Source: an uncultured Clostridia bacterium (GTDB lineage Bacteria; Bacillota; Clostridia; Christensenellales; CAAEEZ01). From it: DNA of 64,000 nt. This document shows, piece by piece, positions 44,698 through 52,625 of the stretch (position 1 is its first letter; each line of letters begins with the position of its first letter). Location: NCBI GenBank assembly GCA_934365195.1, contig CAKRNA010000001.1, forward strand, positions 1 through 64,000. The letters run 5' to 3'. The position numbers were made by a program, and so were the translations under genes. Under the pieces are notes generated by a model. That model had not been told where the DNA came from. It searched no databases and saw only the letters and a program-made list of their open reading frames with translations.

Positions 44698-46173
44698 TTA
44701 TCCGATATATTCTTTAATCACAATGGGAAGTTCTTTTGCTATATCCGAGGCTATCACCGAGTAAGCGCCAAGCCTTTCTTCAAGCCTAGTAGAGCAAGTT
44801 GCAAGTAACGAGTTACCTACTACGCCTGCCGTAAAGCAATCCAACCTAATAAGTAGCGCCCCGATAATTCCTGCAAGCGTATCGCCCGTTCCTGCCTTAC
44901 TTACCGCCGACCTGCCGTGGCTTATCACCCTAGTATTTTCTCCGTCGGTAACGATAGTGCTAGCGCCTTTTAAAGCAACCACCACGTCAAATTCTTTTGC
45001 AAAATCCTCGCTTACTACAATCGGATTGTCCAAAATTTCTTCCACCGTTTTATCAGTAAGCCTGCTAAATTCTTTGGTGTGGGGCGTAAGTATCACCCTA
45101 GCCTTTTTATTTTTAAGTAGGCTTACGTTTCTGCTTAGCACGGTAATTCCGTCGGCGTCAATTAGTAGGTTTATATCCTTTGTTAATAGGTACTCTAATA
45201 TTTTAAGTATATCCTCGCCTAGCCCTATTCCGCCACCAAAAACTACTGCTTTTGCCTTGCTAGTTGCTTGGTCGATTTCGTTTTTATCAAACGTCATTTC
45301 ACCGTCGCAACTTGGTATTACGTATAAGGTTTGCTCCAAAATTCTTTCCTTAACGGCATTTTCAAGGCTACTAGGCACAACTAACGTAGACAACCCTGCC
45401 CCCGTTCTAAGCGCAACCTCGGATTGAAGAGCAAGTAGCGGCGCACCAACGTAATTTTTAGAGCCACCCATAATGCACACTTTTCCGTTGTCGTACTTGT
45501 GCATATTTTGTTTTTTTGGCGGGAAGTAACCTTTTACGTCGCTTTCCTCAAAAAGTAACCTTTTGCTTTTGGTTTCTATGCCCACGTCGTAGCAAACCAC
45601 TTTGCCCGAGTAGTCCTTGCCGTCCGAAAGGAACTGCCCTAATTTCAGCGCCCCGAAACTTACCGTAATATCCGCCTTTACGCTAGTACTTGCCTTGCCG
45701 TTATCGGCGTTTAGTCCGCTTGCTATATCCATAGCCATAACCTTTGCGCCGCTCTGGTTTATCTTGTTGATAAGGCTAAGATATTCGCCCTTAACCTCTC
45801 CTTTAAAGCCCGTGCCAAGCATAGCGTCAACGATTAGGTCGTAGGAAGAAAAGCCTATTACGTTACTACCAGCGCCCTTTTCTACCAGCCTGCTATGATA
45901 ATATTTTGCACCCTCGCTTTTTGGCTCGGCGGCGCTAAGCACGTCCACCTTGTACAAGCCCTGCAAATCCTCGGCTAAACTATATCCGTCAGCCCCGTTA
46001 TTTCCGCTGCCACACACGATTAAAACCCTTGCGCCCAAGCCTAAGCCTAACTTGTCGATTTCAATTTTTGCAGATAGGCTCGCCCTTTTAATAAGCGCTA
46101 GTTCGCTAGTTCCCGCCTTAACGGTTTCGCCGTCAAAAAATCGCATTTCTTCGCCGGTCAAAAGTTTCTTCAT
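44698..46173 (-). CDS. nnr: Bifunctional NAD(P)H-hydrate epimerase / ADP-dependent dehydratase
   Basis: This 491-residue fusion repairs hydrated NAD(P)H. The N-terminal YjeF-type epimerase (VCGSGNNGADG, about 54-64; MLGTGFKGE) is followed by the ribokinase-like dehydratase (from about 215; GGSKNYVGAP, then AGTGDTLAG near 435). The ATG at 46173 overlaps the recX stop as ATGA, and GGGGAG lies 8 bases before it. Confidence 0.93.
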   Translation of the reverse strand: MKKLLTGEEMRFFDGETVKAGTSELALIKRASLSAKIEIDKLGLGLGARVLIVCGSGNNGADGYSLAEDLQGLYKVDVLSAAEPKSEGAKYYHSRLVEKGAGSNVIGFSSYDLIVDAMLGTGFKGEVKGEYLSLINKINQSGAKVMAMDIASGLNADNGKASTSVKADITVSFGALKLGQFLSDGKDYSGKVVCYDVGIETKSKRLLFEESDVKGYFPPKKQNMHKYDNGKVCIMGGSKNYVGAPLLALQSEVALRTGAGLSTLVVPSSLENAVKERILEQTLYVIPSCDGEMTFDKNEIDQATSKAKAVVFGGGIGLGEDILKILEYLLTKDINLLIDADGITVLSRNVSLLKNKKARVILTPHTKEFSRLTDKTVEEILDNPIVVSEDFAKEFDVVVALKGASTIVTDGENTRVISHGRSAVSKAGTGDTLAGIIGALLIRLDCFTAGVVGNSLLATCSTRLEERLGAYSVIASDIAKELPIVIKEYIG

Positions 46174-46808
46174 CACTCATTCTCCCCGCAAATTTCCTTA
46201 ATTACGAACTTTGAGGTCGCTTGATTTATGGTGTCGTAATTTATTCCCCTAGTCAAAAGTTGCCTTTTTAACTTTGCCAAATCCTTGTAACTTATCTCGT
46301 TATCCTGCCCTTTGTAGAGTTTTCCCACCAGTTTTTCGGCAAGCATTTCCTCGTTATCTTCGTCGTAAACCACCACTTTATCAATAATTTCGTCAGATAT
46401 TCCTTTGCCTTTAAGTAGCGCTTTAAGTTGAGCGTTACTCTTAGTTTTTTCGTAAGATTTTACGTAGTTTTCGGCGTATTTTTCGTCGTTAATCAGCCCG
46501 TAATTATTTACAAAATCCAAGGCAAACTCCACCTCGCTTTTGTGGTAGCCTTTTTTATACAAGTATTCCTTTACTTCTTTTTCGGTTTTTACGTATTTTG
46601 ATAGGTACTTAAAGCAATCGTTTTTCGCAAAAGCCTTTGCGCTATCGCTAATTGCCGTGTTTAGTACGCTTTCCTCCACATCTTCTCCAACTTTTAGCCC
46701 TAGGTTGAATACCGTTTCGTCATAAATTACGCCCACAAACTCGCCGTCAACACACACGTTCACCCTAGTTGGATTCTTCTTTTGTCTACTTAGCGTAGTT
46801 ATTGTCAT
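46173..46808 (-). CDS. recX: Regulatory protein RecX
   Basis: This 211-residue protein has the three repeated three-helix units of RecX (for example YLSKYVKTEKEVKEYLYKKG and FVNNYGLINDEKYAENYV) and modulates RecA. It overlaps yigZ upstream by 23 bases and nnr downstream by 4. Confidence 0.9.
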   Translation of the reverse strand: MTITTLSRQKKNPTRVNVCVDGEFVGVIYDETVFNLGLKVGEDVEESVLNTAISDSAKAFAKNDCFKYLSKYVKTEKEVKEYLYKKGYHKSEVEFALDFVNNYGLINDEKYAENYVKSYEKTKSNAQLKALLKGKGISDEIIDKVVVYDEDNEEMLAEKLVGKLYKGQDNEISYKDLAKLKRQLLTRGINYDTINQATSKFVIKEICGENE

Positions 46809-47415
46809 TTACGTATTCCTCCCCTATTTTTTTGGGCTCAATTTTACCCGAAGTTGCGTTTTGGATTGTGCTGATTACCGTGCTGTCACTAGTAATTCCG
46901 AATTTTATCGTCACCTCGTTTTCGTACTTTATATTAAGCAAAACAGCCTTACTGCTTAGCAATTTTTCCACCAGCGAAAAGGTGGGGTAATCCACCGTGA
47001 TTTCGTAAACGTCACAAAGCACCATGCGTGATATCTTAGCGTTGTCAAGGCAAGTGACAGCCCCCTCGGTGTAACTTGCTACAAGTCCCCCTGCACCTAA
47101 TTTTATGCCGCCAAAATACCTTGTTACCACCACTACTACCTCTTTTAGATTTTTCTTTTTAATCACCTCTAAAATAGGTTGCCCTGCCGTGCCGCCCGGC
47201 TCTCCGTCGTCCGAAAAGCGCATCTCGTTGCCGAGTTTATCGCTGATAAAAGCGTAACAATTATGCGTGGCGTCGCTGTATTTTTTGCTGATTTTACCTA
47301 TAAAATCACGTGCCTCGTCCATATTCGTTACGTGCATAGCGTTAGTTATGAAACGAGAGCGATTTATTACAAATTCGCTCTCTGATTTTCCAAGTATCGT
47401 AAAATACTCTTTCAT
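46786..47415 (-). CDS. YigZ/IMPACT family protein
   Basis: This 209-residue protein has the UPF0029/IMPACT N-terminal domain (RFITNAMHV, ATHNCYAFIS, FSDDGEPGGTAGQPIL, RYFGGIKLGAGGLVASY) and a C-terminal DUF1949-like domain. The biochemical role is not settled; the eukaryotic relative regulates translation. The ATG overlaps the tyrS stop by one base. Confidence 0.9.
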   Translation of the reverse strand: MKEYFTILGKSESEFVINRSRFITNAMHVTNMDEARDFIGKISKKYSDATHNCYAFISDKLGNEMRFSDDGEPGGTAGQPILEVIKKKNLKEVVVVVTRYFGGIKLGAGGLVASYTEGAVTCLDNAKISRMVLCDVYEITVDYPTFSLVEKLLSSKAVLLNIKYENEVTIKFGITSDSTVISTIQNATSGKIEPKKIGEEYVNDNNYAK

Positions 47416-48623
47416 TATTTAACTGTTACCTTAAGTTTTACTTTTTTGCCCTTAGTTAGAACAAAACCGTTGTTTCTTTGGCTGTCCAAAATGCTAGCGT
47501 CAATGCCCGCAACTTTTTGACCGTCCACACTAATTCCGCCGCCTTCGATTAGTCTTCTTGCCTCGCTCTTTGACTTTGCAAGACCGATTTCTACAAGAAT
47601 ATCTACAACCAAAGTGTTTTCGCCGCTGATTTCGGCAGTCGGGATATTGTCTAGGCTGCCGCTAAACGCTGATTTTGCTTGCTCCTCTGCCTTTTTAGCC
47701 TCCTCCTCGCTGTGAACGATTTTGGTAACTTCGTAAGCAAGCACTTCTTTTGCCCTGTTTATCCTTTCGTCCTTGTATTGACACAAGTCCGCAATATAAT
47801 CAAGGTCAAGGAAGGTAAGAAGTTTTAAGCACTTTTCAACGTCGGCATCGTCAACGTTACGCCAGTATTGATAGAACTCGTAAGGGGTGGTCTTTTCAGG
47901 ATCTAGCCAAACTGCGCCCTTTTGCGATTTGCCCATTTTTTGACCGTCGCTCTTGGTTAGAAGTTGGAAGGTCATAGCGTAAACAGGCTCGCTCTCCTTA
48001 CGCCTAATAAGGTCAGCACCGGCTAAAATGTTAGACCATTGATCGTCGCCGCCGCACTCTAATTTGCAACCGTATTTGCGGTACAACACCAAGAAGTCGT
48101 ACGCTTGCATTAGCATATAGTTAAACTCGAAAAAGGTAAGACCTTTCTCCATTCTTTGCTTAAAGCACTCTGCCGTAAGCATTTTATTTACAGAGAAATG
48201 AGAGCCGATATCCCTTAAAAAGTCGATATAATTTAGGTTTAGTAGCCAGTCGCCGTTATCCACCATAATAGCAGCGTTTTCGCCCTCGAAACTAAAGAAC
48301 TTGGACATTTGCTTTCTAAAACAATCGCAGTTGTGCTTAATGGTTTCCTTAGTCATCATGGTTCTCATATCGTTTCTTCCGGACGGATCGCCCACCATAC
48401 CTGTGCCACCGCCAACAAGTACTATCGGCTTGTGCCCTGCCTTTTGCATGTGGCTCATTGCCATAAGCGCCAAAAAGTGACCTACGTGCAAACTATCTGC
48501 CGTTGGATCAAACCCGATATAAAAAGGCACGCTTTCTGTCTCTAAAAGTTTATAAAGTTCGTCCTCGAAAACGACTTGTTTTACAAATCCTCTGCTTTTC
48601 AAGGTATCTAATACGTTAGTCAA
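47415..48623 (-). CDS. tyrS: Tyrosyl-tRNA synthetase
   Basis: This 402-residue class I synthetase has the HIGH-type motif HVGHF (residues 47-51), the KMSKS-type motif KMGKS near residue 232 and a C-terminal S4 RNA-binding domain (SEARRLIEGGGISVDGQKV, in part). The start is TTG with AAGGAG upstream. No T-box is seen in the short leader; instead a 10-bp inverted repeat lies at 48649-48696. It heads the tyrS-yigZ-recX-nnr unit. Confidence 0.95.
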   Translation of the reverse strand: MTNVLDTLKSRGFVKQVVFEDELYKLLETESVPFYIGFDPTADSLHVGHFLALMAMSHMQKAGHKPIVLVGGGTGMVGDPSGRNDMRTMMTKETIKHNCDCFRKQMSKFFSFEGENAAIMVDNGDWLLNLNYIDFLRDIGSHFSVNKMLTAECFKQRMEKGLTFFEFNYMLMQAYDFLVLYRKYGCKLECGGDDQWSNILAGADLIRRKESEPVYAMTFQLLTKSDGQKMGKSQKGAVWLDPEKTTPYEFYQYWRNVDDADVEKCLKLLTFLDLDYIADLCQYKDERINRAKEVLAYEVTKIVHSEEEAKKAEEQAKSAFSGSLDNIPTAEISGENTLVVDILVEIGLAKSKSEARRLIEGGGISVDGQKVAGIDASILDSQRNNGFVLTKGKKVKLKVTVK

Positions 48624-48648
48624 TTCTATTCTCCTTAGATTATGTATT

Positions 48649-48696
48649 TAGGTAGGTTAATTATATCACCTTATCTAAAAATAGGCAACCTACCTA
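48649..48696 (-). promoter_or_regulatory. Inverted repeat in the tyrS leader
   Basis: TAGGTAGGTT (48649-48658) and its complement (48687-48696) enclose 28 bases, just before the tyrS ribosome binding site. It may be an RNA structure or a protein site; no T-box sequence is present. Confidence 0.45.
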
Positions 48697-48747
48697 GCAA
48701 TCATTTTGAATATTTTATATTTATATATAAATAACATTATTATTTAA

Positions 48748-48776
48748 TTGTTAAAATTACAAGGTTATGTTATAAT
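48748..48776 (+). promoter_or_regulatory. Promoter of the NifU-like/GGGtGRT operon
   Basis: TTGTTA (48748-48753), 17 bp, TATAAT (48771-48776) lies 38 bases before the ATG at 48815; GGAGG precedes the ATG. Confidence 0.75.
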
Positions 48777-48814
48777 ATTAACGTTAGTAAAAGAAAAAAA
48801 TTGGAGGAATTCTA

Positions 48815-49507
48815 ATGCAATATTCAAAAGACGTAGAAAAAATGGTATGCGTTAAAAAAGGCGCTAACCACGGACCTGCACCTATTCCTGAGGAAGGAAA
48901 ATGGATACAAAGCAAGGAAATTAAAGATATCAGCGGTCTTACCCACGGCGTTGGCTGGTGTGCACCTCAACAAGGCGCTTGCAAACTTACCTTGAACGTA
49001 AAAGAAGGTATCATTCAAGAGGCTCTAGTTGAAACCTTAGGTTGCTCAGGTATGACTCACTCTGCTGCTATGGCTGCTGAAGTTTTGGTTGGCAAAACCA
49101 TTCTTGAGGCTCTTAACACCGACCTTGTTTGCGATGCTATCAACACCGCTATGAGAGAGTTGTTCTTGCAAATCGTTTACGGCAGAACACAATCTGCTTT
49201 CTCTGAGGACGGACTTGTTATCGGCGCCGGTCTTGAGGACTTAGGTAAAGGCTTGCGTTCGCAAGTAGGTACTATGTACTCTACCAAGGCTAAGGGCGTT
49301 AGATACTTGGAAATGGCTGAAGGCTACGTAACCAGAATCGGTCTTGACGAGAATAACGAAGTTATCGGCTACGAATTTGTTCACCTTGGCAAAATGATGG
49401 AGGCTATCAAGAAAGGTACTCCTGCTGAGGAAGCATTGAAAAAAGCAACCAACAACTACGGTAGATTTAACGAAGCGGTTACCAAAATCGACCCTCGTGA
49501 AGAATAA
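48815..49507 (+). CDS. NifU-like iron-sulfur scaffold protein
   Basis: This 230-residue protein has a NifU/IscU-like core: GWCAPQQGACKLTL (cysteines about 49 and 55) and ETLGCSGMTHSAAMAAEVLVGK with a third cysteine and helix. That suggests Fe-S cluster assembly or carriage. It lacks the usual C-terminal NifU domain and has its own tail. It is always the kind of protein found next to GGGtGRT proteins in Clostridia, which follows here 11 bases later. Confidence 0.75.
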   Translation: MQYSKDVEKMVCVKKGANHGPAPIPEEGKWIQSKEIKDISGLTHGVGWCAPQQGACKLTLNVKEGIIQEALVETLGCSGMTHSAAMAAEVLVGKTILEALNTDLVCDAINTAMRELFLQIVYGRTQSAFSEDGLVIGAGLEDLGKGLRSQVGTMYSTKAKGVRYLEMAEGYVTRIGLDENNEVIGYEFVHLGKMMEAIKKGTPAEEALKKATNNYGRFNEAVTKIDPREE

Positions 49508-49518
49508 TGGAGGTTACT

Positions 49519-50520
49519 ATGAGTATTACTTTTGAAGGATATGAAAGAAGAATAGATAAAATAAACAAAGTTTTGGCTGACTACAAAATCGCATCACTAG
49601 AAGAGGCAAGACAAATTTGTTTAGACAAAGGCATTGACGTAGAGGCAATCGTAAAAGGTATCCAACCTATCGCATTTGAAAACGCTGTATGGGCTTACAC
49701 CGCAGGTTGCGCTATCGCATTAAAGAAAGGTTGCAAAAAGGCTAGCGAGGCTGCTGAGGCTATCGGCGAGGGCTTGCAATCGTTCTGTATCCCGGGTTCT
49801 GTTGCAGACCAAAGAAAAGTTGGTCTTGGCCACGGAAACCTAGCAAGCATGCTACTACAAGAGAACACCAAATGCTTCGCATTCTTGGCCGGTCACGAGT
49901 CTTTCGCTGCTGCTGAAGGTGCTATCGGTATTGCTAAAACCGCAAACAAAGTAAGAAAAGAGCCTCTAAGGGTTATCTTGAACGGTCTTGGAAAAGACGC
50001 CGCTTACATCATCAGCCGTATCAACGGATTTACCTTTGTTGAAACCGACTACAACTACTATACCGACGAGTTAAAAATTGTTAACGAAATCGCATTCTCT
50101 ACCGGCGACAAAGCAAAAGTAAGGGTTTACGGCGCTAACGACGTTAACGAAGGCGTTGCAATTATGAGATTTGAGGACGTAGACGTTTCTATTACCGGTA
50201 ACTCTACCAACCCTACTCGTTTCCAACACCCTGTTGCCGGCACTTACAAAAAATGGTGCAACGAAAACGGTAAAAAATACTTCTCAGTTGCTTCCGGTGG
50301 TGGCACGGGTAGAACTTTGCACCCGGATAACATGGCTGCAGGTCCTGCATCTTACGGTATGACCGACACAATGGGAAGAATGCATAGTGACGCACAATTC
50401 GCAGGTAGTTCTTCAGTTCCTGCTCACGTAGAAATGATGGGACTAATCGGTATGGGTAACAACCCTATGGTTGGCGCATCAGTTGCTGTTGCAGTTGCCG
50501 TTGAAGAGGCTAACAAATAA
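49519..50520 (+). CDS. GGGtGRT protein
   Basis: This 333-residue protein carries the motif that names its family, SGGGTGRTLHPDNMAAGPAS (about 256-275). Other conserved parts are GVRKVGLGHGN-like (RKVGLGHGNLASML) and HESFAAAEGAIG. Function is not established; the constant partnership with the NifU-like protein suggests a role in Fe-S or radical metabolism of anaerobes. The ATG at 49519 has GGAGG 5 bases upstream. A terminator follows. Confidence 0.88.
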   Translation: MSITFEGYERRIDKINKVLADYKIASLEEARQICLDKGIDVEAIVKGIQPIAFENAVWAYTAGCAIALKKGCKKASEAAEAIGEGLQSFCIPGSVADQRKVGLGHGNLASMLLQENTKCFAFLAGHESFAAAEGAIGIAKTANKVRKEPLRVILNGLGKDAAYIISRINGFTFVETDYNYYTDELKIVNEIAFSTGDKAKVRVYGANDVNEGVAIMRFEDVDVSITGNSTNPTRFQHPVAGTYKKWCNENGKKYFSVASGGGTGRTLHPDNMAAGPASYGMTDTMGRMHSDAQFAGSSSVPAHVEMMGLIGMGNNPMVGASVAVAVAVEEANK

Positions 50521-50536
50521 TTAAAACCAACTATCC

Positions 50537-50568
50537 AAAACGGGAAGAGTTAATTCTCTCCCCGTTTT
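50537..50568 (+). terminator. Terminator of the GGGtGRT operon
   Basis: AAAACGGG and CCCGTTTT arms, extended by AGAG/CTCT inside, followed by T6, start 17 bases after the stop codon. Confidence 0.85.
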
Positions 50569-50669
50569 TTATTTGGAAAAACCTAGGTTTCATAATCACC
50601 CGATTATATTTATCGTTCGTCTGTTAGTTTACAATCCCCCGATTAGTTTTATAATTCGCCTATTAGTTT

Positions 50670-50720
50670 CACAATCCCTCCGTCGCTTTGCGCCACCTCC
50701 CTTTGCACAAGGGAGGCTTA
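50670..50720 (+). repeat. Palindromic repeat family, copy 1
   Basis: A unit of about 50 bp starts CACAATCCCTCC and ends with the hairpin CCTCCCTT-TGCAC-AAGGGAGG. It occurs at least four times in this orientation within 2 kb and, diverged, in the other. Similar units are widespread in gut Firmicutes. The AT-rich tail (to about 50762) is also shared between copies 1, 3 and 6. Confidence 0.8.
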
Positions 50721-50960
50721 TTTGGATAAATAATTTTTTATTTTTTAACATAATGGAGGCCTATTTGGATTGATTTAATCTTTATTTTTCAACACAAGGG
50801 GGCGTAGTAGGATAGAGTAATTTTTTCACAAGAAAAACTTATTTTCATCTATCTTGTTTTATCCATCTATAAACATACTCCCACATAAAAAACAAATAAC
50901 CTCAATATCAAATAAAAATACAACCAACAAAACACAAGTATAACTAAATAAAAAGTAAAA

Positions 50961-51010
50961 ACGGCCCCTTTGTGCAAAGGGGGCTGCCGGCACGCTGGCT
51001 GGGGGATTGT
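50961..51010 (-). repeat. Palindromic repeat family, diverged inverted copy 2
   Basis: Read on the minus strand: ACAATCCCCCAGCCAGCGTG followed by a CCCCCTTTGCACAAAGGGG hairpin. The same layout as the other copies, with different loop bases. Confidence 0.7.
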
Positions 51011-51096
51011 CTTCAATACATATATTTTAATGCCAAAGATTGTTTGAAAAATTTTAATACCTCTAATGTAACACAAATAAATATCTATCCTTATTT

Positions 51097-51147
51097 CACA
51101 ATCCCTCCGACGCTTTGCGTCACCTCCCTTTGCACAAGGGAGGCTTA
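51097..51147 (+). repeat. Palindromic repeat family, copy 3
   Basis: This copy has a perfect first hairpin GACGC-TTT-GCGTC and the same second hairpin. About 28 bases before it are also identical to those before copy 5. Confidence 0.8.
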
Positions 51148-51230
51148 TTTGGATAAATAATTTTTTATTTTTCAACATAATAAAGGCTTGATAGGTTTTA
51201 GTTTTTAAACTTAGATTATTACTTTTTTAT

Positions 51231-51464
51231 CTAATTATCTTCAATGAGAAAAAATTTCAACCATAAATTAGCATTAACAAAAAACGGCCCCTTTGTGTAA
51301 AGGGAGCTAATATTTGTTTCATATTTCTTATTTGCTTGCAAAAAATTTAGTTCTCTATTATTACACTTTACATTATAAACTTCGAAATCCCTATCAAATA
51401 ATAACAATAAAGTTAGCAATATTATGATTGCTTTATATTTTACTTTATCCCTAATCTTCATCAT
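51231..51464 (-). CDS. Possible small membrane protein
   Basis: This 77-codon frame starts in an ATGA overlap with the stop of the gene before it. It encodes a lysine-rich start, one hydrophobic helix (YKAIIILLTLLLLF) and a tail whose last third is encoded by a truncated repeat copy (51283-51308). The coupling supports translation; the tail suggests the end was rewritten by the repeat. Confidence 0.35.
   Translation of the reverse strand: MMKIRDKVKYKAIIILLTLLLLFDRDFEVYNVKCNNRELNFLQANKKYETNISSLYTKGPFFVNANLWLKFFLIEDN
51283..51308 (-). repeat. Palindromic repeat family, truncated copy 4
   Basis: Only the terminal hairpin part (CTCCCTTTACACAAAGGGGC on the minus strand) is present, inside the small membrane frame. 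Confidence 0.55.
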
Positions 51465-51949
51465 TTATTACCGCATAACACAAACAGCTCTTCTGCAAGT
51501 CCATCAGAATAACCGCCGATATAGTAAGATGATAAATGTACTTTATCTTCACTTCCGACAATAACAAATAGATCGTAAAAAAAATCGTCTTTATTTGTAG
51601 ATGGACTTATGCAGTTTTCTCTTTTTATAATATAAGCACAATGATATTCCTCTTCTAACACATGAGCTTCGCTTACACAAAATACCGTTTTACAATATTT
51701 ATTATACCTTTTAACTTTGGTTTTTGTGCACTTATCTATATCTTTCCATTCAGCTTTAACTGCTCTATATTTTTTTGATAAAAAATTATCTAAATCTTTA
51801 AGATGTACCTGCTCTCCAAGTTGGAAAGCAGGTATTATATATCTAATTTGATTATAAGCAACATTCATCCTATCCGAAGACAATTTGGAATGGATAATAT
51901 AATAGTCACAAGCATTATTATTAAAGTTTTTGTTTTTGCCATTACACAT
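51461..51949 (-). CDS. Unknown protein within the repeat island
   Basis: I do not recognise this 162-residue protein. It is cysteine-rich for its size (8 Cys, for example CTKTKVKRYNKYCKTVFC) and has no signal peptide or membrane helix. The middle (IRYIIPAFQLGEQVHLKDLDN) and end (FYDLFVIVGSEDKVHLSSYYI) look folded. AAGGT precedes the ATG. It is flanked on both sides by palindromic repeats. Confidence 0.5.
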   Translation of the reverse strand: MCNGKNKNFNNNACDYYIIHSKLSSDRMNVAYNQIRYIIPAFQLGEQVHLKDLDNFLSKKYRAVKAEWKDIDKCTKTKVKRYNKYCKTVFCVSEAHVLEEEYHCAYIIKRENCISPSTNKDDFFYDLFVIVGSEDKVHLSSYYIGGYSDGLAEELFVLCGNK

Positions 51950-52118
51950 TTTTTTACCTTATTTATAGAGCAGTGCCATAAAAACTATGCAATCTCCCCT
52001 ATATTATCTTTTATTTAATTATAAAACAAATTATTTTATTTGTAAAATATAATATATTAAATGTATTGTAAACCTACATAAACGGGTGGCCTGAAATATA
52101 TTTTCGGCTAATAAAAGA

Positions 52119-52152
52119 GAAGAGTCCGATGATAATTTCAGACTCTTTTACT
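52119..52152. terminator. Weak hairpin
   Basis: AAGAGTC and GACTCTT arms with about 14 bases between are followed by TTTTA on the plus strand. No gene ends next to it. It lies upstream of the 51949 start. Confidence 0.35.
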
Positions 52153-52243
52153 AACTCGCATTTTGCCTATATTGAATATAATCTTCTTAAATTCCCCACG
52201 AATATCTATCAAATATAACACAAATAAATATCTATCCTTATTT

Positions 52244-52292
52244 CACAATCCCTCCGACGCTTTGCGCCACCTCCCTTTGCACAAGGGAGGCT
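52244..52292 (+). repeat. Palindromic repeat family, copy 5
   Basis: Same unit as copy 3, with the same preceding 28 bases, so the two copies were duplicated together. Confidence 0.8.
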
Positions 52293-52406
52293 AGTTTGGA
52301 TAGAATAACTCAATGATTTTAAAACAAAAATTGTTTTTTTAAAGTTATTTTGCCCTCTTACCAACCACTCCTATATCCTTGTTCTGTCCTCTTGCTCTCG
52401 GCTTTT

Positions 52407-52457
52407 CACAATCCCTCCGTCGCTTTGCGCCACCTCCCTTTGCACAAGGGAGGCTTA
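52407..52457 (+). repeat. Palindromic repeat family, copy 6
   Basis: Same unit and same AT-rich tail (ending near TAATGGAGGCTTGATAGG) as copies 1 and 3. The intervals between copies hold no gene. Confidence 0.8.
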
Positions 52458-52580
52458 TTTAGATAAATTTTTTTATTTTTTAACATAATGGAGGCTTGAT
52501 AGGATTGTCCTACTAACGCTACTAAATCTCCCCGTAAATCAGTAAATTAGAATAAGTATTTAACCATAAAATGCAAAAAA

Positions 52581-52604
52581 ATAAAAGGGCAAAAGCCCTT
52601 TTAT
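52581..52604. terminator. Terminator of the giant lipoprotein gene
   Basis: The perfect stem ATAAAAGGGC/GCCCTTTTAT with loop AAAA is flanked by A and T runs. It lies 22 bases after the stop codon. Confidence 0.85.
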
Positions 52605-52625
52605 TTTTAACTATTAAGTTTATCA

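Noticed and set aside
48620..48815. T-box riboswitch before tyrS
   Set aside because: The leader is shorter than a T-box and lacks the AGGGTGGNACCGCG sequence.
50670..52457. CRISPR array
   Set aside because: The repeats are irregularly spaced, occur in both orientations and are not separated by similar-sized unique spacers.
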